A stretch of DNA of 64,000 bases. Source: Rhabdornis inornatus. Its lineage: Eukaryota; Chordata; Aves; Passeriformes; Rhabdornithidae. The translations under genes and the position numbers were made by a program. Below are positions 47,478-59,103 of the stretch, one piece after another. The first letter of the stretch is position 1, and each line of letters opens with the position of its first letter. Under the pieces are notes generated by a model. The model had not been told where the DNA came from. It searched no databases and worked only from the letters and a program-made list of their open reading frames with translations. Where the stretch lies: NCBI GenBank assembly GCA_013397075.1, contig VWZS01005954.1:952385-1016384 (forward strand). The letters are read 5' to 3'.

Positions 47478-48870
47478 GAGCCATTTTCCCAAGAGGCTAA
47501 AGCTCACCACAAGGCCAAAAGCCAGCTGAAGGCTTAGCATCTCTTCAAATCCCTCCCGAAAATGAAATTTCACTGATGGGTAAGTCTCAGAGCAGGCTTT
47601 TACACAGTGGGGATTTTCGCAAATGTGGAGGTTTTATTCTTTTGTGCATTCTCAGTGACCTTTGACTAAATGTGTCTTTTCTGCAGCAATCAAGCAACAT
47701 TAGGAATAAAACAGGGAAGATAAAAAGCACCTTGAGAACATTTGTTTTTATTGCAAGGTGTCCCATTCCCTGCCATCCTGGGGAAATGAAGCCTGGGAGG
47801 GACAGCAGTAGAAAGAGCACTTTATTGAATTGGCTCTTCCCACTCCCATTTCATAACAATGAGGGATGAAACACACATTTTAACACCTAGACAATTCATT
47901 TTGGCATAAATACACAGCTTTAAAAATTAATAAAAAAACTATATCAATTATAAAAGTGATTTACCAAGCAAAATAAATTTTGTCACCTGTCCCTTTTATG
48001 CTTGCATACCTGTTCTCTCTCTCTCATTGGCTTTTATGCTTCTATATGCTAAATACTCTCGTGATCCTACAACAGACTTCACAGGCTTTGACAGCCAGAG
48101 AGGTTTGTTACATTATCTTATTTTTTTCTCTTTTTTGGTTGTCGTTTAGGGAAATAATTCAACTCTCAGTTTTATTCTGCCTTCACTTACCTACACTTGC
48201 AGTCAGTCACCTTGGATACTTGTCATGTTCATTATTTATCATCACATGTGTGGTGATGTTTAATGCCAGAAGCAGGGCTCTCATTTGCCTTTTTCACACA
48301 CAGAATAAAATGTCTTAGTTATTTTTCCATGAATGCTATAAATTTGAAGCTAGATTGAACTCCTGTGTGATAAAATTCATCTTTATGCAGCCTGAATGTT
48401 CTGTAATGCTCTTCAATCTCAGTGCAAATGGTTTTGAGCTTAAATTTTTGCAAACGGCTGCCATTTTGGGGTTTTTTTTTGCATTTATTTCAGTTTTGAA
48501 AAAAGAGAAATTTGGGGTGTTAATATTACATGGAGAGCTATTTTCTCTCCCTATTAATGGAGCTAAGTGGTTTTGATACTGGAAACTCTTTTCACTGCCA
48601 GTCAAAGCTTTAGTGGAATATACTAGGGAAATATTACATTTTAAAATGAAAGCTAGCTTCTAGAAAAGGATCAGATAAGCTTATAAAAAATAATCCCCCT
48701 GCCATCAAACAATGTGATATGGAAATAAAAGTCATATGTATTATAAAAATTTTAGTGACCTTGACAGAAGTCACCCATATTCATGGGTATTCATGGATAT
48801 TTCCTCACCCTTAGTTATGTCTAATATTATTTAAGCTAAGCAAGCCCAAACTCTGACTTTCTCTTTTTGA

Positions 48871-49152
48871 GAAAACAGTTTAGAAACAGCAGCAGCCTTT
48901 CCACTGCCTGTTAGGGATTTCTCAGCCAGCCCTGGCTCATGTCTCAGTGCCATTCTACAGGATCTTGTTACCCAAAAGGGTAAAGTTCCATATGGAGCAG
49001 AGGTGCAGCAAGTCTCCTTTGATGAAAATCTCATCTCAAATGCAGAAAACTCATGGAAAAGTATTGGTAAGTGGCAGGCTTATCAATTTCCCGAATTCCT
49101 AAACTCTGAAAGCAGCCTGGAGGAGTTTCACAGTTGCTGGATGAGCCAGTGA
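48871..49152 (+). other. Stop-to-stop open block with an exon-like core
   Basis: One plus-strand frame is open for 93 codons from just after a TGA (48868) to TGA 49150-49152, without an initiating ATG near its start. Inside it, 48961-49066 lies between GTGCCATTCTACAG and the donor TATTG|GTAAGTGG. This 106-nt core encodes a plausible soluble sequence with PYGAEVQQVSFDENLISNAE. No family is recognised and no linked exon was found. It may be an internal exon or a chance frame. Confidence 0.25.
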
Positions 49153-49457
49153 ACTAATGGAGGCTTTTCCCAAGATGGTGCTCCCAGTATCCCAGAAAAC
49201 ATTGGTGACATTGGGTGCTCCAGGCTGTGCTTGGAGCTGGAATCTGCTCCCAACCTTGGATGCACCTTTTGAGGTTAGATATGGACAGGTGGCTCAGCAG
49301 CAGGAGTGCAAGGATATCCTCATGTTATCATTTCTTATCCTCTTCTGCAGTTTGTTCACTCTCCATGCTGCATTGCATCCCTGCATGTAAATTCATGCAT
49401 CAGAATTCCAGCCAGATCTTTCTTTTGTGTTTAGGTACCTGAAAGAAAATGTGAGCT

Positions 49458-49620
49458 CATAGAATCACAGAATGGTTTGGGTTGGAAGGGACCCTAAATA
49501 TCATCTAATTCCAACTCCTCTGCCATGTGCCCCACCCAACCTGGCCTTGAATATTTCCAAGGATGGGGAATCCACAACTTCTCTGCCAACCTGTTCCAGC
49601 TCAGTTCAACCACTGCTAAG
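49458..49620 (-). mobile_element. CR1 LINE, 3' fragment
   Basis: TCATAGAATCACAGAATGGT and TTGGGTTGGAAGGGACCCTA. The middle is shortened: CTCTGCCATGTGCCCCACCC joins across a deletion of about 40 bases normally present between the CCATGGGCAGGG and CATCCAACCTGG motifs. GATGGGGAATCCACAACTTC continues the element. Confidence 0.93.
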
Positions 49621-52600
49621 TAAATCCTCTCCTTGGGTTTTGTCTGAGCAGAGGTTTCCTGCCACAGAAGTTTGCCAACAGAAAATTAGTCTCCAAACCT
49701 CCTCAAAGGCAGCTTGATGCAGTGCAAATTTTGTCTATTTGGTGTCAGCTGCCTGGTTACTCCTAAGAGAAGCAGGGAAAAAGTCCCATGTGTCTCATGG
49801 TATAATTTCCCTCTGGTGATCCTAATTGTACCAAAGCTCAAGGGGTTCAACTATAAATACTGAGTGCTGGAAGAAGACATTGACTGAAGGCAGAGAATCT
49901 GTATAAAACAAATACATCCCCCTCATAAAGAGCACTCAAGTCAATTAAAGGGTCTCATCACAGTTAGAGATAAATTGCTCATGTCCAATATATATTTTTG
50001 AGTCATTAACTTAAAAAAGATGGAGCAGGAAAGAGAAGATCATTTAGTCCTGGAGATAAAGGCAAATGTTTCAGGACGTGCTAACAGCAAAGTGAATGCT
50101 GGGCTTCCTTTGCATCTTTCTAGTATCATTTAGGCATTAAAATTGACTAAAATTCAGATGCTGAGGCTGATGAAGTCTGAACTAGGTATTTCAGCAGGGC
50201 CATTGAAGAAGGTGGTGTAGTGGAGTGGAAGAGACCTAAACCCTTAACCTTCCACCACCCCCATCAATTAACCTCAGGGGATGAGATAAAATGTAGGAAA
50301 CTCTGGAAATCTGGTACTTCCCTCTCAAGCTTTGCTGCAACTGCTCTTTGGAGAAGAGCAATGAAGGAAAGTGATGGCTCAGTGCATGTTCTGAGGACAG
50401 GGATGGGGGGTGACAAGGACAGGGATGAGGGGTATCCTTGGATCTCAACTCCATATATCTCCATCACCCGTGGTGAAATTGTGAGTTTAGAAAACTTGTG
50501 TGATCCTATTGGCTTGGATTCAACCCTTGGTCTAACATTAACTATTTACAAAACTCACATTCAGTGTTTTCAATAGTTTTCGTACAGGTCTTCGTTTAGA
50601 AATTATAACTTGTATATTGAGCAAGACAAATGGAGAACTAAGGAAGCAGAACACAATCCCTGTTTTTCCAGTTTTATATTTATAGATATAATATATACTA
50701 ATGGGAACAGCTCCCTGAAAAATGACACCTGAATGTTGTGCACATCTCTGCTTAGATTTTCAATCTCCATGGTATTTCAGACAAAATAAATTTTGCTTTG
50801 CATGGGATTGTGGGAACTGCTACAGCAGGAGGAGGAAGGTGTTATAACAGGTGAATTTTTTCAGGACCTTATTTTCTTAGTGATATTTAAGAACCCAAAT
50901 ATTTAAACATGGGATGCTATTACAGTCTAGGTTGGAATTTTTGTAGGACTTCTCTTTTTCAGCCCAAGATATCCAATGGTTTTACTCTAAGCATATTTCA
51001 TGACTGATATTAGCACTGCTTAGGCTACAAGACTCTCTAAAATGTTTTATTTATTCTAGTGATAGACTGTAGATTTTCCATTAGCATCAACCTTTAATGA
51101 ACAGTAAACACTTAGGACTTACATCGAGAGCAGGCAGGGACAGACACGATGCCTTTATGGGTAATTAACTCATGATGAAATCATATGCAGCTCAGGTCTG
51201 ACTATTTTATAGGTTGGCCCTTTTATTTCTTTCCCAAAATAAACACTGTGGGTTTTTAATTCCTTAAAATAAGTCAGTATGACAGTCAAGAACTGCAGAC
51301 TTTAAGCCAAAAATATTTTTGGTTTCTGTGGGTGTAGCCCCTGCTTTGGGGGCTGTAAAAGAACTCCAAGACTGGTCCTGATCTCTTGAATCATTTTCTC
51401 TGTGGAGTTTTGCCAGACAGATTGTGGACTGCTGCTTGTGTCACAATAATAAATGCCAGACATTTCTCATGTAGATAGTGTCTCATGGGAGCTCTTTAAC
51501 AGCAAAAATGAAAGTCTAAATACATGAGCACTTCAGCTGAGGGCAAGGGTGTTGATCTACAGCAGAATACAAGGTGACCCTGTTGTCTGATGGAAGTGGA
51601 GATTGGAGGGAAGAAAAGTGCTTTTCTCTTGGTTTTTCCCTTTTCTCCGATTTTTGATCTGCGTTTTAAGGCTGCTGTTGCAAGGCAGAAATGCAATTCT
51701 TGTGCATTTTCCACACGATTATGTGCTTCAATATAACCACAGATTTCATTAAATGGAAGCCATGTTCTTCAAATTGCAGCAATTTGGCAACCTTTCCCAA
51801 AATACTTTCTGGCAAGGGTGAAGCAGAGGCTTTTAAGATTTATTATGAAATGTATTACCAAAAGGCACTCAGTACTGTAGAGTTTTGCTCCAGGCACACC
51901 TGAATCTGTGGAAAAATAGGACTACTATGAGGCTTTTATGATCTTAGAGGGTAGAAGAATCTACAGCCAGAGAAGCAGTGACTACAGGTGCCATGACAAG
52001 TAAATACCACAATAAATACCATTAAGATTTGTTCTTTGTAATCATGTGCTGCATTTTGTAACATATATTAACACCATTTATTTATATTTTCTATAGTTTA
52101 ATCTTTAATGTTCTTAGAGGAAGTTTTTTTGATCAAGATGCTAAAAGTAAGGTCCCAGCTCAATGAATTAGTTCCTGTAGGAAATTGTTGTCATCTTTGA
52201 GTAAATTCTTTTTCAAGTTTAAAAAATTCTGCTGTGGAATATAGAGGAGTTTAATGGCTTCACATTCAGCCCATGGACAGACAGTACACAGCCACAGGAA
52301 AAAAACAGTGTCTAAAATTATAATACGAAGAAGACATAAAAGAAGGATTCAAGTAGAAGTAAAAATGTTTTGTGTAGACACCAATATAATGATTACAACA
52401 CCTACAAGAATGGCTCCTACCTACAAGTCATTTGAGTTATATTTCAGAGAAAATTGCATTTCTCCTCCTCCCTCAAAGCAGAGCTAGGCAGGGAAAGAAA
52501 TTCCACTTAGAGGAATTCCATAATTTCCAACCGTTTTATTATTCGGAAATGGAGCAAATATATTCCATCTCAATAAAACTTCCAAGGAAATGAAATTGTA

Positions 52601-53247
52601 AAAGAAAAAACTTTGGTTTGATACATGCTAACTTTTGGAATTGCTTTTTAAAAAATTCATTTCTTCTGCACCAAAACTGCATTTCCAACTGTTTCATTTC
52701 CCCTTTCCAAACAGAATTTTAACTTCCTTTTCTTATTTCAAAATGTTTTCATTTAAATGAAAATGAAAGTGTACGATGGAAACATCTAATGACTAAACAG
52801 CCTAACCAACTTTTTCCGAGAACTCGTTAAGGCTTTTGAAGGTTTTGTTCCAGCCCACACACTCGAGGAGCTTTGTGTGAGCTCCCTTTAGAGGAAGAAA
52901 TGAAGTGCTTGGGTGAATAACAATAAATGAGATTTCTAAACCCACATGTTTGCATCTTTCTCAGTAGGTTGCAGCTATTTCTTTCAGAACCTGGTCCTTT
53001 CAGTCAGATCTCTGTTGTTGCAAAATGCTGTCAAGAGAGCTTCACCTTCAAATTAGCCAGAAAGCAAATCTCTTTTGAAGGAAACATAAAACTGGTGGTT
53101 GAAATGCAAGGCCAGATCAGGATAATTGGAGGACTGTGAGTGGAAAAGTCTTTTCTGCAGTTGGAGATTCCTTGTCCCTGTCTGAGGCATAGCCTTATTT
53201 TACCAGGGGGTTGTAGGCAATGAGTAACTTCCATGTTTTTGAGACAA
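49621..53247. other. Single-copy, AT-rich sequence
   Basis: About 3.6 kb with no transposon recognised. It holds a 22-bp tandem duplication (50395-50437). ORFs reach 118 codons without a motif. Confidence 0.5.
50395..50437. repeat. 22-bp tandem duplication
   Basis: GGACAGGGATGGGGGGTGAC… is followed by GGACAGGGATGAGGGGTATC…, two copies with few differences. G-rich on the plus strand. Confidence 0.8.
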
Positions 53248-53470
53248 ATCATAGAATCACAGAATGGTTTGGGTTGGAAAGGAGTGCCAAGATCATCTCA
53301 TTCCTACTCCCTGCCATGGGCAGGGACACCTTCCACTACCCCAGGTTGCTCCAAGTCCCATCCAACCTGGCCTTGGACACTGCCAGGGATGGGGCAGCCA
53401 CACAGGAAAACATTTCTTCCAAACATCTAATTTAAATCTCTTCTCTTTTAGTTTAAAATCCATGTTAAAA
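53248..53470 (-). mobile_element. CR1 LINE, 3' fragment
   Basis: ATCATAGAATCACAGAATGG, CCCTGCCATGGGCAGGGACA, CATCCAACCTGGCCTTGGAC, ending with TTTTAGTTTAAAATCCATGT. The 143-codon ORF that starts here reads through the repeat. Confidence 0.95.
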
Positions 53471-56130
53471 GGAGAGGTGTATTCATCCAAGCAAGATCAG
53501 TGTGTCCTTGTTGGGAAAGTGTTACTTTTTATTAGACTTTGTGATGAGTTGAGCCTGGCTGGACACATGGTGCCCAAAAAAGCTGCTCCATCACTTCCCT
53601 CCTCAGCTGGACAGGGGAAGGAAGGAATAATGAAAGGCTTGTGGGGTGAGATAAGGACAGGGAGAGATTACTCACTGATTACTGTCATAGGCTAGACTTG
53701 GAGAAATTTAATTAAATTATTATCATTCAGATCAGACTGGGAAAATGAGAAATAAAACCGAATCTTAAAAAACTCTTTTCCTCTTCCCTTTCCTTCTTCC
53801 TGGGCTCAGCTTCATTCCAGATTTTCCCTATCTCCTTCCCAGTGGCTCAAGAGGACAGGGAATGGGGGTTACATAAGTTCATCCCACATTGTCTGTTCTG
53901 CAGTTGGCTCCATCTTGCTGGTAAGGGTGGAATGAAGTTTATGAGTTCTTGAATGTCTGGAATCCTGTGTGAGGATTGAGCTGCTCAAGCATCACTGACA
54001 TAAGATGGGGAGTGTAATGAGGAGTGATTTGATTTAAAGTTGCCATCGTTCACTAGAGGAATCACATTAAGCGAAATCTGAGCTCCACATTTATTTCAAA
54101 ATGCTGACCTGCAGTGAGATCTGGCTGTAATATCTTGGATTTGTTGACCTTCCATTAAATAGAAGAAACATAACATGGAAATTCAGTTTCTAAATGGTCA
54201 TTGAAGAGAAAGCCCAAATATAAACTCATTTTTTTCTAAATTGCTGTTGCTTCCATTGATGAAAGTGGTGTAGATCATGCAGTCTTCAGAACAGGAGCTA
54301 CTGGCAGAACTACTCAGGAATTTTTTTAACCACATGCAAATTTTTTTGAAAGTAGCAATTTATCAGAATGGAGACATATGAAAATTCTCAGAAAAAAAAA
54401 TCTCTAGTCCAGGATACAATGAAACTGTGTTAAGAGAGGGAGAGAAAACCATTGAAGGAAAACATGGTATGGTATATTTGTCTCTGGGTCCTAAGCACAT
54501 TCTCAGTACTTGTATAAAATAGGATGTGTGAGAAAGGAAACAACTAGAAAAAAATTCCAGGAGATGGAGCTGGGTTACCTTTCCTCTCAAAACCAGCTCA
54601 AAGGGTGTCCAAATGAGGATTTGAAATCAAACCCCTCACAATCCAAGTCATTTAACAACAAATTCTCTTAAGCAGGACAGTAGCATTTTCTCATATCTCA
54701 TGTTCCAGACAGCAGATTGACAGATACAAAGTCAGTGAGCTGCACCTAAGCTCATCTTGTTTTCCAGTCTAATTTTTGCTTCTTTAATTCAGCAAGGACT
54801 ATTTTTATCTTTTTCCTCTGCAAAAGTGTAATCCTGCCTGGCTCTGGGTCTGGAATGACACCCTGTAAAACAAAATAACGAGGCACTTCCTTTCTCTACA
54901 AACTGTGCCCCAGTGGGAAACTCTTCTGCTATTTAAAATGATTGAAATACTGGAACAGTATTTTTCTCATACCTTTGTATGAGCCAGAGATTCTGCTTTA
55001 GGGACTTAAGCCCAAATGCTGATCTCCTCAGTCAATCTAATGATAGCTTCAAGTTCAAAGAGAGTTGCTCATTTTATTACCAGTCTTACTTCCACTGCTG
55101 TAATTATTTTGTCCATCTCACCATCTCTAGAAAAATTCCGACTAGTTATTAATATCTCAAGACACATCTAAAACTTCCATCAGCTTCATTTGAAAGGAAA
55201 AGTGAGGTTTTTGTTTGCCACCGAGCCTGCCATCCTTTTCCATTTTGGTTTTAATTTCACTAGAAGGTGTTGGGTTGCCATGGCAAAGCTCATATCTTCC
55301 CTTCCCTGTCTCAGTAGGTGCTTTGGAGGGGGAGGTGGTCAGAACAAGAGGTAATTTGTGCTAACGAACAGCTGTGTCCCAAGAACGTGTTCATACAGTG
55401 CTCACTTTCAAGTTCCTCCAAAAAACACCCCCACAAACCAATCCAGCAAATTCTCAGCTAAAGAGGATGCACAGAATTTGGTAGAAACTAAAGCCAGGCA
55501 ATAAAAGGCTTGGATTCTGTTTTCCATGTTCCAGGCTGTTAATGGTAGCAATAAACATGAGAATCAACAGACCAAACCCTTAAATCCTCACTGGTCTTTC
55601 CCTGAAGTTAAGGGAAGAGCTGGTGCAGGACACTGAGCCCTGCCAATGATCTGAGTTTAGCAAAGAGAATCCTTTGTGATACTGGGTTCATGTGGAGTCC
55701 TTCTTGGCAGAAGTTTTAGAGTGAATTACATTTTTCAGTGTGACTTCTAGGATACAGCTGAAAAGAGAATGTGTAGTGGTTTTGGTACGCCAGTTTGAAA
55801 TTCCAATGCACCAATTCATGTAGTGACTTTAGCATTGGCCAAATTGCCAGTGCACCCACTGGAATTATTTACTCATTTCCTGCTGTGAGATAGAATTAGG
55901 AGGAAGGCAAAACAGGCTCAGACTTTGAAGGGTACAAAGAAAACTTATTTCTAGAAACTAGAAAGAAAAATAATAAGAATCAGACAACTTATTTCCCACT
56001 TAAGAGGAACATCTGGGTAATGATTCAACTTAACGTGAGGAATAGTTCCGTGCTACTATTAGGTTATAAACTCTTGAAGGCACGGAATTGCATTTAGAAC
56101 AAGCAACACTCAAATTTATGTGTTTTTTAA
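53471..56130. other. Single-copy sequence, nothing recognised
   Basis: About 2.7 kb without a repeat or supportable exon. The longest ORF beyond the CR1 read-through is 75 codons. Confidence 0.55.
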
Positions 56131-56200
56131 TAGAATCATAGAATGGTTTGGGTTGGAAGGGACCTTGAAGGTCAGCTAGTTCCATTCCCTTGCAACACGG
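56131..56200 (-). mobile_element. CR1 LINE, minimal 3' end
   Basis: AGAATCATAGAATGGTTTGG, GTTGGAAGGGACCTTGAAGG, ending near CCATTCCCTTGCAAC. First member of the 56131-57447 cluster. Confidence 0.92.
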
Positions 56201-56294
56201 ATAGAGAATATTTTACTTTCTTTCAACTTCCACAGTCTTGTTTTGGTCTTTCAAAACCTTCACTACAACTGTGGAAAAGGAGGAGAGTCCCACG

Positions 56295-56362
56295 AGTAAT
56301 AGGTTGGACTTGATGATCTTAAAGATCTTTTCTAAGCTGGTTAATTCTGTGATTCTGTGATA
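56295..56362 (+). mobile_element. CR1 LINE, minimal 3' end
   Basis: AGGTTGGACTTGATGATCTT, AAAGATCTTTTCTAAGCTGG and TTCTGTGATTCTGTGATA form a plus-strand tail of the GGTTGGACTxGATGATCTT type, facing away from the minus copy at 56131-56200. Confidence 0.88.
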
Positions 56363-56619
56363 TAAAGTAATGCCTGTTCTGAGGATAACTTTGGGAGGAT
56401 TTTAGAGGTGTGATGGGGATCTGTAGCAAAACTTGTTATTTAGATATATTTTGCTCCACTTCCTGGGTTGCTTGTGTTTTATTCACTGCTACAAGTATCA
56501 GAATTCTAAGCAGCAAAATATGTTGAGGGAGCTTTCAGACAAGTTATGACGCTGCTATGAATGAAGAGCCAAATTCTAAGTAATGTTTATCTGCTGAGTT
56601 ACTCTGCAGGCCAGTGAGG
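56363..56619. other. Spacer within CR1 cluster
   Basis: About 260 bases with no recognised repeat. Confidence 0.5.
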
Positions 56620-56950
56620 AATCAAAGAATCACTTAGGTTGGAAAGGGTATCTGGAGTTCCCTAATTGAAACTTCTGCTGAAGACAGGGCTGATTTCCAA
56701 GGCTTGGCTGGGCAGAAAAATCTGAAAGTATTTGAGATGCCACAGGCTCCCCAGCCCTAAATGTGTACTTGAGCATTTTGGTGATGAAGAATTTTTTTAA
56801 CATATTTCCAAACAGCTGAAATTTGTGACCACTGCCTTCAGTGAGGCACCTCTGAAAGGAGCCTATATCTGCCTTTGCTCTAACACCACTAAATTTTGAG
56901 GAGGTTGGAGTTAGTTACCCCTTAGCCTTCTCTTCTGGCTAAACAGGTCA
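56620..56950 (-). mobile_element. CR1 LINE, diverged 3' fragment
   Basis: AATCAAAGAATCACTTAGGT and TGGAAAGGGTATCTGGAGTT at the 3' end; more internally AAATTTGTGACCACTGCCTT, GGCACCTCTGAAAGGAGCCT and CTTAGCCTTCTCTTCTGGCT. The last phrase marks the conserved GAGCCTTCTCTTCTCCAGGC region. It is strongly diverged, hence old. Confidence 0.82.
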
Positions 56951-56997
56951 AACTATAAAAGAGGCATCACTATATATGAAGAATATTAAGCTATTAG

Positions 56998-57447
56998 AGT
57001 GTGTCTGAAGGAGGGTGAAGAAGATGGTGAAGGGTCTGGAGGTGAAACCATGCAAGGAGCAGCTGGGGACACTTGGTCTGTTCTGCCTGGAGGAGACTCA
57101 GGGGACACCTCATTGCAGTTACAGCTTCTTTGTGAGGGGAAGAGGAGGGGCAGGCACTCATCTCTTTGTGGTGACCAGTGACAGAACCCAAGGGAATGGC
57201 CTGAAGTTGTGTCCAGGAGGTTTAGGTTGGATATTACAAAAAAGCTCTTCACCCAGGGGGTGGTTGAGCAGGGAATGGGACCCCTAGGGAAGTGGTCACA
57301 GCCCCAAACCTGACAAAGTTCAAGAAGAGTTTGGAAAAAGCTCACAGGCACATGCTGTGACTCTTGGAGTTGTCCTGTGTGGGGCCAGGAGCTGGACTCG
57401 ATGATCCCCATGGGTCCCTTCCCACTCAGATATTCTGTGATTCTGAA
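56998..57447 (+). mobile_element. CR1 LINE, long 3' fragment of a distinct subfamily
   Basis: GGGGACACTTGGTCTGTTCT, GTGAGGGGAAGAGGAGGGGC, GTGGTGACCAGTGACAGAAC, GGGAATGGCCTGAAGTTGTG and GGAGCTGGACTCGATGATCC, ending TATTCTGTGATTCTGA. It belongs to the CR1 branch whose 3' part reads CAGGxxCTGGACTCGATGATCC. The 225-codon minus-strand ORF across it is antisense noise. Confidence 0.95.
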
Positions 57448-57564
57448 AGTCTCTTTTAGCTTCTCCTCATAAGGGCGCTCTGCTGACCCATCTGCAGCTT
57501 GTTCCCCAGGAGAACCAGCTGAGAGAAAACCCTGCTGCCATCCTCCCTGCCTCTCCCTACAAAA

Positions 57565-57610
57565 TGCTCTGTCCATCACAATGCTCCATCCATCACAGTG
57601 CTCCAGCATT
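57565..57610. repeat. 17-bp tandem repeat, about 2.5 copies
   Basis: TGCTCTGTCCATCACAA, TGCTCCATCCATCACAG, then TGCTCCAGCATTGTGA. Confidence 0.8.
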
Positions 57611-57949
57611 GTGAGTTTCCTCCAAATCCCTGTAATTCCAGTGTCATAGCTCTGCACCTGCACTTGGGTTTCTCATTCCTCCTGTTTGTTTGTCGTGCTG
57701 AGTGTGCTCAGGTACTCAAATGAGATTATCATCCTCTTCTGCCCTGTGCTCTGCTTGCTTCCTTTCATCCATGGTTTCTGATTATCCCAGGGTGTTGCAG
57801 TCCCTAGCCCAGCAAGCTGAGTTCAAACTCCTTCTTGCCAGGTTAGCAAGTTCCTTTCCAAAATTGCTCTGCTCTGTTCTCACTCTTTGAAGTAGATCCA
57901 GTTGTCACAGACTCTCAGCTGTTTAAGGAAGACTTTTTTCCCTGTCTTT

Positions 57950-58420
57950 TTTTAATTAAGCCTCTCTAAAGTGCACATGCAATTTCAGACAGTGGGGTTG
58001 AAGTGCAGTCATTAATGACTAATGAGGAACTGAGGACTGACCTGCAGGGAACCTCCAAATTGAATATTTTCTTTTCAGATTTAGCACGATTAAACAAATT
58101 GCTTTTGTGTCCAATCGCTAGCTTTACGAGAGAATTATTTTCCTGCTGCTCTGTCCAAACCCACAGAGACTAATTTAGATAGCATTAATTGGTAATTTCC
58201 CAGATCAAAGCTTTTAATCAAATCAATAAAGATACATACTCTGCAGTGTGCTGATTATCATTCATAGACCTAAAATATTATTTGTCATGTCTACCTTGAT
58301 AATGACATCAGAGGAGTACCAGCATCAACAAGGAGAGATGTCCTGATACCTTATAATATGTTGATTATGCAAATGGTTTCCCTCAATTATTTTCTTGCCA
58401 GGGCATGGGGGTTGTCCTTG
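57950..58420. promoter_or_regulatory. Candidate conserved noncoding enhancer
   Basis: Clustered TAAT cores (TTAATTAAG, CATTAATGACTAATGAGG, AGCATTAATTGG), an octamer ATGCAAAT near 58369 and scattered CpGs (CAATCGCTAGCTTTACGAG), with no repeat. This is the look of vertebrate developmental enhancers bound by homeodomain and POU factors. It is a judgement from composition alone; no alignment was possible. Confidence 0.3.
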
Positions 58421-58989
58421 CTGTAGGCTTCCTTTAACTCCAAGATTTATTGGTAGCCTAAACATATATAAGTTATTGTCATCAACCTCAGTGATTATTT
58501 TTGTGAAAGTTTCAATTCCTATGGAGACATTTCAGGAATGATAGTAATAATTACATTGTTGTGGAGAAAGGGGGGGGGCTAAAAGGCTCAACAAGCAATC
58601 ATCATTTATCTTAAGAGTGAGTGATGCGAAAAGTGACCCAATTTACATGGCAGGAGCAGCTGTATAGCTACATGGTTTTCCCATGTCAATACCAAACCTT
58701 GATTTTTTCCTCTTCAAAGGAGAAAATTTGATCTAAAAGCTGTTGGTTTACTGCCTCTTGATATAAACACCAAACAGGTAATGGGATGAATCCAACCCTC
58801 TAAGCCTTTTAGAGGAAAGTGACCAGACCCATAGGGAAGGAGACAAAAAGAGCTTCTGCAGAAAACAGGTGAAAGCCAAATTTGCAGTTTGCCTACCCTC
58901 TATGAACCCTTAGACCTCTATTTTCCCACATTTATTCTTCCCAAGCCACCTTTCCATGCCTTAGGGTGTTCTTCACCTAAAACACACTG

Positions 58990-59103
58990 TAACACAGCAG
59001 TGGATGGTCTCTGCCCAGGGCAGGAGCGGTGGAGTGAGATGATCTTTAAGGCCCCTTCCCACCCAGACCATTCTGTGATTCTAGGACTGTATGATTCTAT
59101 GAT
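58990..59103 (+). mobile_element. CR1 LINE, 3' end
   Basis: GTCTCTGCCCAGGGCAGGAG, GAGATGATCTTTAAGGCCCC, CCACCCAGACCATTCTGTGA and a repeated GATTCTA tail (GATTCTAGGACTGTATGATTC). About 110 bases remain. Confidence 0.92.

Larger units (their letters stand above)
47317..49457. other. Single-copy sequence with CRE motif and exon-like ORF
   Basis: No transposon. 47340-47600 is richer in CpG than its surroundings and holds a perfect CRE (47470-47477) and a donor-like GTAAGT at 47580. An open block at 48871-49152 is listed separately. Confidence 0.5.
57448..58989. other. Repeat-free sequence with candidate regulatory block
   Basis: Contains a 17-bp tandem repeat at 57565-57610 and an AT-rich, motif-dense segment at 57950-58420. 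A run of nine or ten G lies near 58571-58579. No gene recognised. Confidence 0.5.

Noticed and set aside
48806..48842. Minus-strand 27-nt microexon with AGG|GTGAGG
   Set aside because: All frames of the putative exon contain stops.
57448..57560. Possible additional CR1 piece after the plus-strand copy (TTAGCTTCTCCTCATAAGGG)
   Set aside because: Only a short phrase resembles a minus-strand CR1; the flanks do not continue the consensus.
56986..57663. 225-codon minus-strand ORF, the longest in the window
   Set aside because: It lies almost entirely antisense to a plus-strand CR1 (56998-57447) and encodes nothing recognisable.
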